From Cocos nucifera (Eukaryota; Streptophyta; Magnoliopsida; Arecales; Arecaceae), in the NCBI GenBank assembly GCA_006176705.1, contig QRFJ01001014.1, positions 62,001-126,000 on the forward strand: a stretch of DNA of 64,000 nucleotides, given 5' to 3'. Shown here one piece after another: positions 11,599 through 26,500 of the stretch. Every line of letters begins with the position of its first letter. The stretch's first letter is position 1. The translations under genes were made by a program, and so were the position numbers. The notes below the pieces were generated by a model, which was not told where the DNA came from, made no database searches, and worked only from the letters and a program-made list of their open reading frames with translations.

Positions 11599-14500
11599 CT
11601 AGCCTCGGGTCAAGTCAATATCGATGTGAGCATTTCTTATGTCAAGTTGCCTTGAACCAGGCCATCCTCCCATGACAGTCGGGGCAAGATTTTGATTGGG
11701 CAGTGTATTGGATGGTGTCTGTTTATCCCCTATTGAATGATCAGATTCAACACCTGGTTCTTGGATGGTCTTAGTTTTGCTCTTCACTTTCGATCCTCCA
11801 TAAATGAAACTTCCAACAATCACCTACAAGAATTTAAGCATATGTTGCAATGATAAGAAGGATATATAAATCTAGTCTCTTTTTTGAGGGTGGAGGTCGA
11901 CAGGATGTTGTGCTTACATGTATATATACAACTTACTGTGCCCTACTTATATAGACAACAATATTCCCACCCAAAAGTCCAAATATGAAAAAAAAAAGGG
12001 GGAAAAATTAAAACCAGATGAGGCTTGATTATCATCAAAACCACACCTGCCCAAAGTGCACTAGCATATCAAAACTCGATGCCTAAAATATAACAAGAGG
12101 TTCATAGTGGTTACCTGGACAGGAGTTGCAGCTATAAGCAATCCACCAACCCCACCGCCAATGACACGACCATCGGGACTAGAAAGAGATACACTTAAAC
12201 CACCGCTCCGGCTCCAGGATCCTCCATTATCAGTCAACATATAAGAGCCAGACAAACAGAGTATTTCAAAACGGCCCTGAACAAGTTTTTAAAAAATGCA
12301 TCATATGAATAAAAAACATGAAACCTACATGAAAATTAAGTAAAATAGTGCGACTGACTGAATACAAGTGTTCACAAGTTCTTCAGCAGACTGAATAAGA
12401 AAGTGCGGGTTTTATTTTGTTATGAGAAGGAATACTGATATTTGTGTTATAACAAAACATCTAGATTGAATCAACTTTTCTGTGGACGTAGACAAATCGC
12501 CAACTAATGCCTCTGCATGGATTTATTAATAAGAACTCAAAGTGAGGACCGTTGCATCAAGAACCTTGTATGGGGACAAGTAGGTTTGACAACCTCCTTT
12601 TCAACTTCTACATTGATGGTCAGAAATCTAGAAGGAGAATCATCCGAAGGTAACAAGGGCAGATCAAGCATGCTCTTCCCTTCAGAACTCATAATACTAA
12701 GGTTTACCCCCAACATAATGGTTCCTTTCCACCAGTACATTGATGAGGCATCTAACGGTTTTTGAAGAGTCAAGCAGGTCTTATCTACAAAACCTGTCAG
12801 TACATTGCTCCCCAGACTAGATGTGATAAAAAGATGGTGCCACCAATAATAAATCCCCCACTAATTAAGCATTTTAAAGTGGAAGGCAATGGAAAAACAA
12901 ATTGACAAATTGGAGGGTGAATGAAGGGATTGACCCCATCAGGAAGAAAATCACATTTGGAGAGCAAATCAATATCAAGATTATTCAAACTATTAAACAA
13001 GCACAATTTTCTCTGGTGGGCTTGAACTTTCAACCTTGGAGTAACTCTTTCACAGTTGTGCATTAACCAACTGCAACACCAGGTAAGAAGGATTGATAAA
13101 AGGCTGCTGTAACACCAGAAGAGGACTTGTAAGGCTGTGAGAGATCAAGTAGGGCGGAAAAACCATGATGGTTACAATCAAGGTATGCTTAACTCTTCAA
13201 TCTCTAAATCATGAAAGATGGCCCATTTCTTGTATGGGCAAAGTTACATTGACGTGGTTGTCCATCACCAACATCAAAGTCTCCATGCTTGTCCCCAATC
13301 AAGTAATAGATAAGTTATAGAACATGAGTTTCATTTCTGAAGGGTCCATGTTAGGATTAAGCAGATTTTACAACTGAACAGAAGCCATAAAAATTAGTTA
13401 GTTCGGTAAAGGATCAGATAAACTGGTCCCATGCTTCTCTAACATCATCCAAAGCCATGATTAAAAAATTTGACCAACTCATTAGAACCCAAAATGACTA
13501 AACTCATGAAATTTACAACCAGAAATTTGTGGAATTTAAAATAGCTCCCCAGGAGCGGTTACATGCTTTGAACCAGAAAATATCGTCAGATTGTGCCTTT
13601 AGAAAGGCAACAGACTGAAGATACCAATTTTATCTCAAATCAGTCATGTCTATTACAAATGAGGATTGTGATTAAGCTGTTTGGATGAAACCATAGACTC
13701 AAGATGTGCATGTGCATAAATACAAATCCATGTGTGTGGACGTGCACATGAGGATGTGCTACACTAATGACACTATAAACATCCCAGTCTACAACCTGCA
13801 AAGAATTTGTTCATTAAATTGGGTTCTAAAATATTTTCCATGTTCTTCACCCATTGTAGATTCCAAACTGATAACATGCCTTAAAAAGGACAAAAATAGT
13901 TCCATAAAAAATAGCCAACAAGGAAATATACATGTGGTTTGCAAATATTGAAAATGGATATCTTTATTCACAAATAAGCAACAAAAATAGGTGTCATGCT
14001 CAAAAGAAAAAGTATAATTAAAGACAATATATTGCGAGAATAACATTTAGCAAAATATGATATAAGTAATTAAAAATAGAGAATAGGAGAGAGATGAGCA
14101 GTAAACACTTTAGGTTAACTCCTGACCTAGAATTGAATGGTATGAAAATGTGAGAGAACATGTCAATTTGCCATATGTTACTAATTATGGACCGAAGTTG
14201 AATGAATTTGTTAATTATTCACTGGACAGTGTGAGTTCCCACGCATAGTTTAATGTGGTTGAGGATCTCACTACAATAAATTGATTTTAATTTGGCAATT
14301 ACATGTAATTTGCCTAATTATGCCTAAAATAGATCCCAGAGCAGGATGTCCTAAAAGTGGGCAACAACCTAGTGGTTCCCCAGAATCACATATATCTAAA
14401 ATTATTGCAACATGAACTGTATACTGGACATTACTCTCAGAGCATTAGCACCAAGAATATGTCATCAGATGAAGACCAATCTTGGTTGGTATTTAGACAG

Positions 14501-17500
14501 ATACCAATGCATTATGGCTCTAGACAGGCAAAAGGTTCAGAGTATGGTAAAATGAAAAATATTTTACTGCACCAACTTGTCCAAAGAATCACACATAATC
14601 CTGCAATCCACCCTTCACAGCTACTCAAAGGATGAACACCAAGGACTGGTCATCAACTGAAGACTTCCAATCCTAAAATACTATCAATTTAAAAAGAGTT
14701 ACCAAGAAATCAAAAACAGCTCAACAAATTTCTTAAAAAATTGGTTCATATTATGTTGTACAGGATGAGGTATTCAAGGTATGATCAATTTTGACATCAA
14801 ATGGATGTAGTTTTGTGAAACAACTATCTACATAACACCTCTACGACGATGGAATTTAAAATGAAGATCACCCAAAGCTGTGGGCAGGAGACAATTATGC
14901 CAAAAAGATCAAAAAAGGGCGATCCATTGCATGAGGCTCCCACAACCGCAGGGACCAGGGGGATTTAGATGTACACAGCCTTACCCAACATGCGGAGAAG
15001 CTGTTTCTAAGTATTTCAAACCCATTACATGGAGGTTATAATGGAGCAACTTTACCATTGGGTCAAGGCTCACCCTCGTATCAAAAAGATCAAAAAAGAA
15101 ATTCAATTTAAGATGAGCAACATAAAACCAAGATTAGAAGCTCACCTTTAAGCTGAGTAAAATAACCAAGGTTTATTGTAATGTCATTAGAACAAAATAT
15201 AGCACCTAGTAGATTAGTATCTTAAAATTGTTACAACCACAGATTCTTGCCATATTACTTAGTTTTACAAGCTGAGCTTATTGGAGCCAAGATATTCAAT
15301 TCCGAAGACATGTCTGGCTGCATGAGTGAAGCTGCAAAGCCATGGATGCCCTCAAGGGCAAAAGAACAAGCTAATAAACCATATCCACAAAACCAAACAG
15401 TTGGGTATTGTTGGTGCAGAATCTGATTGATGCCGGATCGAGCTGGAATGGAGGAGGACAAGGGACCTGCAAAACAAAGTCCCGTCCGAAGTCGGTGGTG
15501 GTGGCTCCGGCAGAACCCTCCGACGGTCAAATCAGCTCTTCTGACCAACAGAAATGGAGTGCTCGGCAATGAGAAGTGAGCTTAGAGTTTTAGAGGAAAG
15601 AGGAGAGCTTAAAGCAAACGTATCTGAAGGATCCCTTTTTATAGGTGAAGCTTGTAGCGGGTTGATGGTGATGGCCATACCGTCCGTTCGCGGGCCGCTC
15701 GGGGCCGCATGGAGTTCGGTACGGAGAGGAAGACGTCGTCAGGCGGATGGTGACAGCCATACTGGTGGGTCGTGGGCCGCATGGAGCTGGTTATGGAGAG
15801 AGTGGTGTCGCCAGTAGTGGTGGCCATGTCGTCCGGTCGTGGGCCGCATAAGACTTGTTACGGAGGAAAATGTGGCGTCAGACTGGCAGTGGCGGCCATA
15901 CCGCCGAGGTTCAACAGCCGTAGGTGAAGAACCTCGGCGTATATCTATTTCAAGAAAGCTCGAACTCCCAAGGGGGATACGTCTGGAGGGGATCATCCGG
16001 GAGGAGTTCGGTACGGAGAGGATGTCCGGAAGGAGTTCAGCCCTTAGAGGAGTCCATCTGCAGGAGCGATCTGGAAGGAATTCGGCTCTTGGAAGAGTTC
16101 GACCGAAGGAGAAGTTCAGCAAAAGTCCGACTTCTGTAGGCATCCGGCTGGAGGATTGCGAAGGAAGTTTGGCTCTCGTGGAAGTCCAACTAAAGGAGTA
16201 CGTGGGAGTCCGACTCTCGTGGGAGTTCGACTGAAGAAGTATAGAGGGAGTCCGGCTCTCGTGGAAGTCTATCCGAAGTGCGGCCGCTAAGGAGTTCGAC
16301 TGGAGCTCGGCCGCTCAGGAGTTCGGCAAAGACCCGATCGCTGGGGAGTTCGGCTAGGACTCGACCGTCGGGGCTCTTCTGAAGCTACCGGTTGCATTAG
16401 GCTGAGCATCGAACTGAACTTCGGCGAAGGAGTTCAGGAACGACCCGACCGCTGGGGAGTTCGGCTAGGACTCGGCCGCTGGAAAGTTCAGCAAGAGCTC
16501 AACCGCTGAGTTTGGCCGGCTGAAGGAGTTCGGCTAAGATTCGTCCGCTGAAGCTCTTCCGTAGCTACCGGTTGCATTAGGCTGAGCATCGAACTGGACT
16601 TCGGCAGGAGTGGAGTTTATCCCCAACAAAAGTCCCCCCACTCCCAAGTTCGAAACTCGAAGAAAGTGAAGAAAAAGCGACCGCCAAAGTCCTCTTCTGA
16701 GCTCTATGCCGATTCAAATTGAAGCTCGGGGGTGATCTCATCTCCGGCCAAAGTTGATGCTGAACTTGAAGCTCGGGAGAGATCTCATCTCCAGCCGAGG
16801 TTGAAGTAGACCTCGTCTCCTGCGATTGAGGTCGGAGGTTGAGCTCCTCGGAGGCGATATTGTCTCCTGCAGCCGAGGCTGACTCGGAGGAGATCCTATC
16901 TCTTGCAGCCGAGATTGACTCAGGGGAGATCTTATCTCCTGCAGCTGAGGTTAATACGGACACTCGGGAGAGATCTGATCTCTAGCCGAGGTTGACATGG
17001 TCGCTCAAGAGAGATCTCATCTCTAGCCGAGGTTGACACGGTCGCTCGAGAATTATCTCTAGCCAAGGTTGACTCAGTCGCTCGGAAGAGACCTTATCTC
17101 TGACCGAGGTTGGCGTAGTAGACTTTGGGGCCCGGTCTTCGACTTTGCTCACGTTAGAACGAGGTTCTCCTCCTGTTCCTAATGGACTGTGGAGGCACAT
17201 AAGGGCCGTTGCCAGGGTCTCTCCCCCATTCCATTCTAAATAAACGAGACCTTCGACTTTGCTCACGTTAGGACGAGTTTCTCCTATTCCTAACGGACTG
17301 TGGAGGCACATAAGGATCGTTGTCAGAACCTCTCCCCCCATCCCGTTCTAAATGAACAAGGCCTTCAACTTTACTCATGTTAGGACGAGGTTCTCCTCCT
17401 GTTCCTAACGGCCTGTGGGGCATATAAGGGCCGTTGTCAGAACCTTCTCCCCCCATCTCGTCTAAAGTGAACGAGGCCTTCGACTTTGTTCGCGTTAGGA

Positions 17501-20500
17501 CGAGGTTCTCCTCCTGTTCCTAACAGAGTGTGGGGGCACATAAGGGCCATTGCTAGGGCCTCTCCCCCCATCTCATCTAAAGTGAACAGGCCTTCGACCT
17601 TGCTCGCGTTAGGACGAGGTTCTTCCTGTTCCTAACGAACTATGGGGACACATAAGGGCCGTTGCCAGGGCCTCTCCTCCCATCTCGTCTAAAGTGAACG
17701 AGACCTTCGACTTTGCTCGCGTTAGGACGAGGTTCTCCTCCTGTTCCTAACGGGCTACTTTCATTCATTTCTTTTCTGTCATCACGTAATTCTTACACCA
17801 GGAAACAATAATGCTGAAATGTAGGAGTTTTATTGAAGAAAGATTACTGGTAATACATCCTCAGATTTTCTGAGTTCCAAGATCATAGAAGCACCATTCC
17901 TCCAAGTTCCTTCAGACAATAAGTTTCGGACCGGACGACCTCCACCACTTCATACGGGCCTTCCCAATTTGGGACAAGCTTTCCCTGACTCTGAGGCTGG
18001 AAGACGGCAACCCGCCGAAGCACTAGGTCCCCCACTCTGAATGTCTTACCTTTAACTCTGGAGTTGTAGTACTAGGCCACTTTCCATCTATAGGTCGCCA
18101 TCCGGACGCGGGCTTCCTCCCTCTTCTCTTCCAGTAGGTCAAGATCGACTCTGAGGTCCAGTGGGTTGTGCTGCTCGTTGAAGGCCACGATCCGTACTGA
18201 CGGAAGCTTAAGTTTAACCGGGATAACCGCCTCCGTGCCAAAGGCCAAGGCGAATGGAGTTTCCTCAGTCGGCAGCCTTTGCGTGGTTCGGTACGCCCAG
18301 AGGACGTGGTAGAGTTCGTCCACCCAGGCTGCTTTTGCTCTATCGAGCCTCATCTTGATGGCCTGCAGTAGAGTTCGGTTGGTCACTTCAACCTCCTCAT
18401 TGGCCTGTGGGTGAGCTACCGATGTGAAGTGATGGAAGATATTCAAATTTTCACAGAACTCGACGAACCTCGCCCCAACGAACTGTGGCCCATTATCGAT
18501 TATGAGAGTTTGGGACAGACCAAATCGGCAGACTACTGACTTCCAGATGAAGTCCTACACCTTGACCTCGGTAATCTTTGCTAGTGGTTCGGCTTCAACC
18601 CACTTGGTGAAATAATCGATCGCGACCAGGAGGAACTTCCGCTGCCCGGGCACCATCCGAAAAGGGCCAAGTATGTTCATTCCCCATTGTGCAAATGGCC
18701 AAGGTGCACTTAGCGGAGTAAGCTCGAAGGTCGGCTACCTCTGTATGTTTGCATTCTTCTGACAGTGGTCGCATTTCTTAACATACTCCACGAAATCGTG
18801 AAACAAGGTCGGCCAGTAATACCCTTACCGAAGTAGTTTTTGCGATAAGGACCTGACCCCTATATGACTTCCACACCAACAACACGAGATCGACCTCTGA
18901 AGGTCGGAGACATCTTAGCAGCAAAAACGAGTACAATCTCTTATACAACCTGCCCTCGTACAAGACGTACCAGAAGGCTTGATTCCCGAGTTTTCGAGCT
19001 TCTTTCAAATCATGAGGAAGAACTCCCTCTTTGAGGTAGACGATCAACGGGTCAATCCAGCTTGGCTCAAACTCCGTCTGCAGGACGACCTGAGATTCTT
19101 CCAGATTTGAGCACTTCAGAGTCTCCAAAAACACTTCTTTGGGCAGTTCAGATGGGGCTCAAGTGGCCAACTCGGAGAGAAGATCGGCTCTTGCATTTTC
19201 GGCCCTCGAAATCTGTCGAATGCCAAAGCTGTTGAAGGCCGGAGTCAAGTCCACTTTTTCGAGGTATGTCACCATATTTTCCTCCCGCGCCTCGTAACTG
19301 TCATTAACTTGACCGACCACCAGCTGGGAATCACTATAGACTTGAAGCCGATCTACTTTTAATTTCCTTGCTATTCTTAATCCGACAATCAGTGCTTCAT
19401 ATTCGGCCCCATTGTTGGTCGTAGGAAACTCGAAGCACAGTGCGTACTCAACAATGACTCCTTCGGGGCTGACCAAGACCAACCCCGCACCAGCTCCAGC
19501 GGAGTTGGACGAACCATCCACGTGCAGAGCCCAAAAGCCTTCGGGAAGGTCGGCACTTTCCCCGGAGAGGTTCGGCTACGATAGCAGGGCGCCGGCCTCG
19601 TTCTGTTCAAGCTCGGCTTCGACTAGAATGGTGCATTCTAACACAAAATCTACCAGTATCTAGGCCTTGATCGATGGTCGGGGTCGGTAGTTGATGTCAA
19701 ATTCTGTGAGCTCAACTGCTTTTATTGGTTGGTCCGTGAGGACCGTTACAGTGTGCTCCTGAAAATAAGGTCGGAGTTTTCTGGCAGCAATTAAAAGAGT
19801 AAGTTTTTCTAACCTAGAGTACCTGATCTCTGCATCCCTCAGGATCCGGCTCACGTAGTAGACCGATCGCTGCATCTTCGCTTCTTCCCTGACCAGAATT
19901 GCCGCCAGAGCCACCGGAAAGACAGCTAGGTACAGGAACAATTTCTCTTCGAATTTAGGCTTTGCCAGCAGTGGAGGTGAGCCAAGGTAGTTTTTAAGCT
20001 CCTCAAATGTCTGTTGGCATTCCGTCGTCCAACAGAAGTTCTTTGGTTGCCTGAGAACTTGAAAGGACACACATCGTTCGGCCAACCTTGAGACAGCGAT
20101 TTAGGGACGCCACCTTCCCGATCAGGCACTGAACTTCTTTGATCGTTTTCGGAGCGATCATCTCCTGAATGGCCCCAGAAACTTTCTGAAGGTCACACCA
20201 AAGGCACACTTGGTCGGATTCAATTTCATCTTGTGCTTCCTGAGTGCACCGAAGGTCTCTTCCAGATCGGTGCGGTGGTCTGTTGAAGCTCGGCTTTTAA
20301 CAAGCATGTCATCCACGTACACCTCCATGTTGCGACCGATCTGCTCCTTGAAGATCTTATTGACCAAACGTTGGTACGTTACTCCTGCATTTTTTAATCC
20401 GAAGGGCATGACCCTGTAACAATAAAGACCATGGTCAGTAACGAAAGCGATTTTCTCCTCGTCCTCAAGCGCCATCCATATCTGATTATAACCAAAGAAA

Positions 20501-23500
20501 GCGTTCATGAAGGTGAGGAGCTCGTGGCCCGAGGTCGCGTCCACCAGTTGATCAATCCTGGGTAGAGGATAGCTGTCTTTCGGACAGGCCTTATTCGGCT
20601 TTTTGAAGTCAATGCACATCCTCCACTTGCTCGCCTTTTTGACGAAGACCACGTTTGAGACCCAGGTCGGGTAATTAACCTTCCGGATGAAACCGACTTT
20701 GAAGAGCTTATCTACTTCTTCGACGATTGCTTGCTGCCTCTTCGGGGCGTGGTGGAGCATCTTTTCTTTTATCAGCGATGCCTCGGATCAACGACCAGCT
20801 GATATTCCATGATCTCGGCGTCGATCTCCGACATGTCCGTTGGGGTCCAGGCGAAGACATCCACGTTCCTTCTGAGGAAGGCAACGAGTTGCTCCCGAAC
20901 CACGCCTACCAAGTTGGAACCGATCTGCACCGCATGCTCCACGTTCCCATCATTTAGGGGTACAGAGACGAGGTCCTCCATAGGCTCGCCCCACTCCCCA
21001 GCAAGGTCATCGCGGACATCCAGTCCATCAACAAGGTAAGGGTCAAACCGCTCTTCCTTACGTAGGGCGATTGAGTAGCAGTGCCTCGCCAGAACCTGAT
21101 CTCCCTTGAACTCTCCGATCCCACGACTCGTCGAAAACTTCATCTTCAAATAATAGGTTGATACCACCGCCCAAAGTGCATTCAGACCAGATCGGCCGAG
21201 GATAGCATTGTAGGCGGACGGGGTCCTTACGACCAGAAAATCGACCTACGCCTTAGCCAGTTTCGGACATTGTTCTGCAGTCACAGCCAAAGTTATTATG
21301 CCCTCAACTGGTACGACATTGCCAGTGAATCCTATCAGTGGGGAGTTCATAGGCCCCAAGTGGTTATCGGATAAGGATATTTTCGAGAAGACATCATAAA
21401 ATAATACGTCGGCCGAACTTCCATTATCCATCAAAATGCGGCGTACATCATAGTCGGCAATATTCAGAGAGATTACAACCGCATCATTGTGCGAAAACTA
21501 GACCCCCTGGGCATCTGCCTCGATAAAAGTACTGGGTTCCTCGATCCTCCATCTCTTGACCGATCCCACGGATCCGCTGACCTCACCTTGCCGAAGTCCC
21601 CCCGAGACGGTATTGATGACGCCGAGAGGCAGCCGATCTTCTTACTGATCCTCCCTCGGCGGTTCAGGCCGCGGTAATGCCCCCGACCGATCTTCCCGCC
21701 CTATGGGCCATTTCCGCAGGAATCGGCCAAGTTTGCCTCGCCTGACGAGCTCTTCGATCTCGTCCTGGAGTTGGATGCACTCCTCGGTGTCGTGACCAGT
21801 CACGATGATAAAGGCAAAACTTGTTGGGATTGCGCTTGATAGGGTGGGAACGCATCCTCTCCGATCTCAGAAGTCGTTTCCTGATCTCCATCAGCACTTA
21901 GATTTTCGGAGCGTTAAGGGAGGTGTAGTTGTGAAATCTTCGTTGGGGAGAACCTCGACGCGCCCTTCCGTCGAAGCTTCCCTGCCTCCGAGCCTGGAGA
22001 GGAGTCCGGGCTCGCTTGCGCCCGAACGGAGTCCGAGAATGCGATCGAGCTTCGCTCAACCTCCCTTCGGCGGGCCTGCCCGGCCCGCCGATTCGCCGCT
22101 CACCATGGGCTTCATTGTCCTTGGCCTTGAGGGCTTCTTCAGCCCGGACATACCCTTCAACCCAAGCTAGCATATCAGCAAAGTCCCTAGGATACTTTTC
22201 CAGGGAGAACAGCAAATCATTCTTCTGGAGGCCACCCTTGAGAGCGGCCATGGTGACTGATTGATCCAGGTTCCGAACCTCTAATATGGCAGCATTAAAT
22301 CGAATGACATAAGCCCTGATAGATTCTCCCTCCCTCTACTTGATGGTCAACAGGGAGTCTGAATCTCGACGTCGTCGTCGGCTGCTGACGAAGTGAGCTG
22401 CGAACTGATGGCTCATCTGATCAAACAATAAAATGGTACTCGGCTTCAGCGTCGAGTACTAGTTCCTTGCAGCTCCCTTAAGGATAGAGGGGAAAGCCCG
22501 GCACAAAATAGCGTCTGGCGCGCCGTGGAGCAACATCATTATTCGATAGGCTTCCAGGTGGTCGATCGGATCGATGGTCCCATCGTAACTCTCAAACTGC
22601 GGGAGCTTGAAGTTCGACGGGATCAATTCCTGCATAATTTTCTGCGAAAAAGGAGGGTTAGTACAAATGTTATTACTGCGTGAGGAGAGAGTGTGACGAA
22701 GCTCTTCGATCCGTCAGCTCATTTCTAAGAGCCTTTGATCCAAGAGGTCCTCACGGTTGTTAACCTTCAGGGTATTCCGGTGAAATGGGTGCGAAGCCTC
22801 CCCCTGGATCGAGTCGTGGTTCGAGCAGGGGCCCTCCATCCTCTACTTCCCCTTCCCAGGGATCAGAGGCTGGGTGACCCAAGTCGGTTGTTTCCGAACC
22901 GGACCACAGTGGTCCGGAGAATCTTGCACCGACCGAGCTGATGTCGGAGCCTGCCGATGCATGGCCTGCATTACCTCCGTGAGGCCACGAACTTGCTGGA
23001 CCAGCAGGTTGAACTGCTCCACATCCACCGCGAGTACAGGTGAAACCTGGGTTGCTGGGGCTGAAGCGGGGGTAGATGGATCTGGGCGGGATCGAGCTGC
23101 GGAGGCCACCGATCGTTAGGTCGAAGCTCTTCTGGGAGGCATTTCTCTCGGAAAAGAACTCTGAAGAGGAAGAAGAAAGATCTCAAGAGAGGAAAGAGAA
23201 GAGTCGTCGCCGAGCACTCCTTTAAGAACAAGAGAACCTCAAGAACAGAGGTGCCCTTCCTCTAGCGCCAAATCTGTTAGTGCAGAATCTGGTTGACACC
23301 GAATCGAACTGGAGTGGAGGACGAGGTCACCGCCGGAGACCTGCAAAACAAAATCCCGTCCGAAGTCGATGGTGGTGGCTCCGGCAGAATCCTCCGACAG
23401 TCAAGTCAGCTCTCCTGGCTAACAGAAATGGAGTGCTCGGCGATGAAAAGTGAGCTTAGAGTTTTAGAGGAGAGAAGAGCTTAGAGCAAACGTATCTGGA

Positions 23501-26500
23501 GGGTCCCTTTTTATAGATGGATCTTGTAGCAGGTTGATAGTGATAGCCATACCGTCCGTTCGCGGGCCGCTCGGGACCGCATGGAGTTTGGTAGGAGAGG
23601 AAGGCGTCGTTAGGCGGATAGTGACAGCCATACTAGCGGGTCGTGGGCCGCATGGGACTGGTTACGAAGAGAGTGATGTCGCCAGTAGTGGTGGCCATGT
23701 CATCGATCGTGAGCCGCATGAGGCTTGTTACGGAGGAAAAGGTGGCGTTAGACTGGCAATGGTGGCCATACCATCGAGGTTCAACAGCCGTAGGTGAAGA
23801 ACCTCGACGTATATCTATTTTAAGAAAGCTCGGACTCCTAAGGGGGATACGTCTGGAGGGGATCATCCGGGAGGAGTTCGATACAGAAAAGATGTCCGGA
23901 AGGAGTTCGGCCCTTAAAGAAGTCCATCTGCAGGAGCGATCTGGAAGAAGTTCGGCTCCTGAAAGAGTTCGGCCGAAGGAGAAGTTCGGCAAAAGTCTGA
24001 CTTCTGTAAGCGTCCGACTGGAGGAGCGCGAAGAAAGTTCGGCTCTCGTGGAAGTTCGACTGAAGGAGTACGGGGGAGTCCGACTCTCATGGGAGTCCGA
24101 CTGAAGGAGTACGGAGGAAGTCCAGCTCTCGTGAAAGTCCGTCCGATGTTCGACCGCTGAGGAGTTCGACTGGAGCTCGACCGCTGAAAAGTTCGGACGG
24201 CTGAAGAAGTTCGACAAAGACCCAGCCGCTGGGGAGCTCGGCTAGGACTCGGCTGCCGAGGCTCTTCCAAAGCTACCGGTTGCATTAGGCTGAGCATCAA
24301 ACTGGACTTCGTCGAAAGAGTTCAAGAACGACCCGACCGCTGGAGAGTTTAGCTAGGATGCGGCCGCTAGAAAGTTCGGCAAGAGCTCGACCGCTGAGGA
24401 GGAGTTCGGTCGGCTGAAGGAGTTCGGCTAAGATTCGTCCGCTAAAGCTCTTCCGTGGCTACCGATTGCATTAGGCTGAGCATCGAACTGGACTTCGATA
24501 GGAGTGGGGTTTATCCCCAACAGGTATCAAATTAGGATGAGTTTAATCATATGTTCAAAATTCAGGGATGCAAAGCTTGGTGAAATTTGTAATGGACATA
24601 GTAACATACTATATGCATGTGTGAAGTCTATAAAGTTCTATGTTGATTGACATAACATGAAAAGCATGTAACAGAGATATGAAGTCCATATCTGCCCAAA
24701 ATCGCTTTGGTTGATTCAAGGTAAGAAGGTCAATATATAGAATACTTGCCATCAAGGCTTGACAGTGACTTAGAGAAACAAATGCTTTCACCAAAATGCT
24801 TTTGGGCATGGAAAGGGTCTAAAGCACCCAATGTTTGCAAATTAATCCATTAATCATATAAATGTTTGCAAACTCTGATTATTGTTTGTGGAGGATAATT
24901 TAAAAGCATGCATTAAAGGATGACTCATAAAGACGAAGGTGCAAACATTAGATTGCAAGTTTCCAGAATATTTGGAAGTCTTGCAACATTGGATTGCAAA
25001 AAATAATTAGACATTTTGATTGTTACACATAGATTGCCCTAAATCAGTAAAATGATATATTAAATTGTGAAATGAATCACCCCCCCCAAGCCCCAAACAA
25101 TATAAACATATAATATACTTCAATATGATGTCTAATTTGTGTTTTTTCCTTGAATTTTTTAGCTTTTATCACTTTTTGTCTTTTCATAATTTTGATTGGC
25201 ATATCGCCTTTTTAATCATCATCATCAAAAAAAAAAAAAAAGGCTGATTTTTGGTTGAACCAAGACACCAAACAGAACCCATCTAGTTAGGCAAAAACCA
25301 AAACCAAGTTTTTGAACCTTTGTATGACCCTTAACACGTAGCTCAAACTGTACCATTTTTTGGTTTCAGCTTAAGAGCATCCACCTTTTCATTTGCATTT
25401 GGTCAAAATACCAACCCAAATTGTTTGTTGGTTAAGCATTTTGATTATGGAAATTGTCAAATTGAGCTTCCTTTTATCATCCAATGATAAGGCAACAAAG
25501 TTCCTTTCAGCAATTTTTTTGAGGTTATATAAGAAAATGATTTGCAATCATTCAGTTGGCTGTCCAACAATTTGGCATCCCTCCATTTATTTAAATGATG
25601 GCTTCTACTATTTTCTAGAAGTTAGGTTCCTACCTTTAGAAACCACTGTTGACCTGCTTAATGATTTGGTCGAGGTGAAGCTAAGAATATCTGTTTCCTA
25701 TCTTCAATAATAACTTTTCCACTAGTAGACAATCCACGAGTCCTTTTCCAAAATCTACAATGAGAGGATTGATTAGGTACACCTGAAAGGCAAAATTAAT
25801 AAAACATTTAGACCATGTTGTGGAAACAATACTCAAGTGATGCTGATGGTCAACTGACATATGAGGGATTGACAATGGTTAGTGAATGGGTATATAATGG
25901 GAAGGATCGAGAAGGTTGTTTTGATCAAGATGAGTAAGTTGAGTTGAGCATTTGCTCATTGTCTAGTGAATTACATAATAGAAATCCAACCTTTCAATCA
26001 ATGAAATGCTGCAAGATGGTTTTCATCAAACTAGAATTAAGAGGCGGAGTTTTGTTTCCATTTAGGCAATTTGATGTGTTACCCAAGCTCAAATATGTGT
26101 AGGGATGACAAAATATTGAAGTAGATACTTAGTTAACACAATCTTATTTTTACTTCAAATCCAAACTAAATTGAAACTATGCAACAACACAGGACCTCAC
26201 TCAAAAAGGCTAGCTGGATGATTTTATTTGAGTTCCTTAACCTGTATAAGTACCCAAGATCCATCTAGTGCATAGTTGATATGACACTAAATACATGCTT
26301 GCATGGGTCATCACATACTCTATCTCTATTTAAGCTCTAGCATTCTCACCAAACTAAGAGTCTAGATCTATTCAAATCTGATTGCAAGCACCACAAATCC
26401 AATCACAAATACCCCGATCAGCTTGTGATTAGTCCAAATAGGCTCCCATATTGTAGCATCCCTTAATCTACATACGCGGATTTGCTTTACTATCATTTGT

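Larger units (their letters stand above)
15409..24522 (-). mobile_element. Ty3/gypsy Tat-lineage LTR retrotransposon in AHL intron 3
   Basis: A 9114 bp element is bounded by LTRs of 1220 and 1248 bp (TGTTGGTGCAG / TGTTAGTGCAG ... TTTATCCCCAACA). It is flanked by the target-site duplication GGTAT at 15404-15408 and 24523-24527. On the minus strand the order is LTR, primer-binding site, gag, protease, RT, RNase H, a second (archaeal-type) RNase H, integrase, a repeat-rich 3' non-coding region, polypurine tract, LTR. The second RNase H is characteristic of the Tat lineage (Ogre/Retand/TatI-III type). All genes carry stops or frameshifts, so this copy is not autonomous, although domains remain easy to read. 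Confidence 0.95.

Noticed and set aside
17155..17760. Regular repeats that could be mistaken for a CRISPR array
   Set aside because: Units are contiguous ~115 bp tandem repeats without unique spacers, in a plant retrotransposon.
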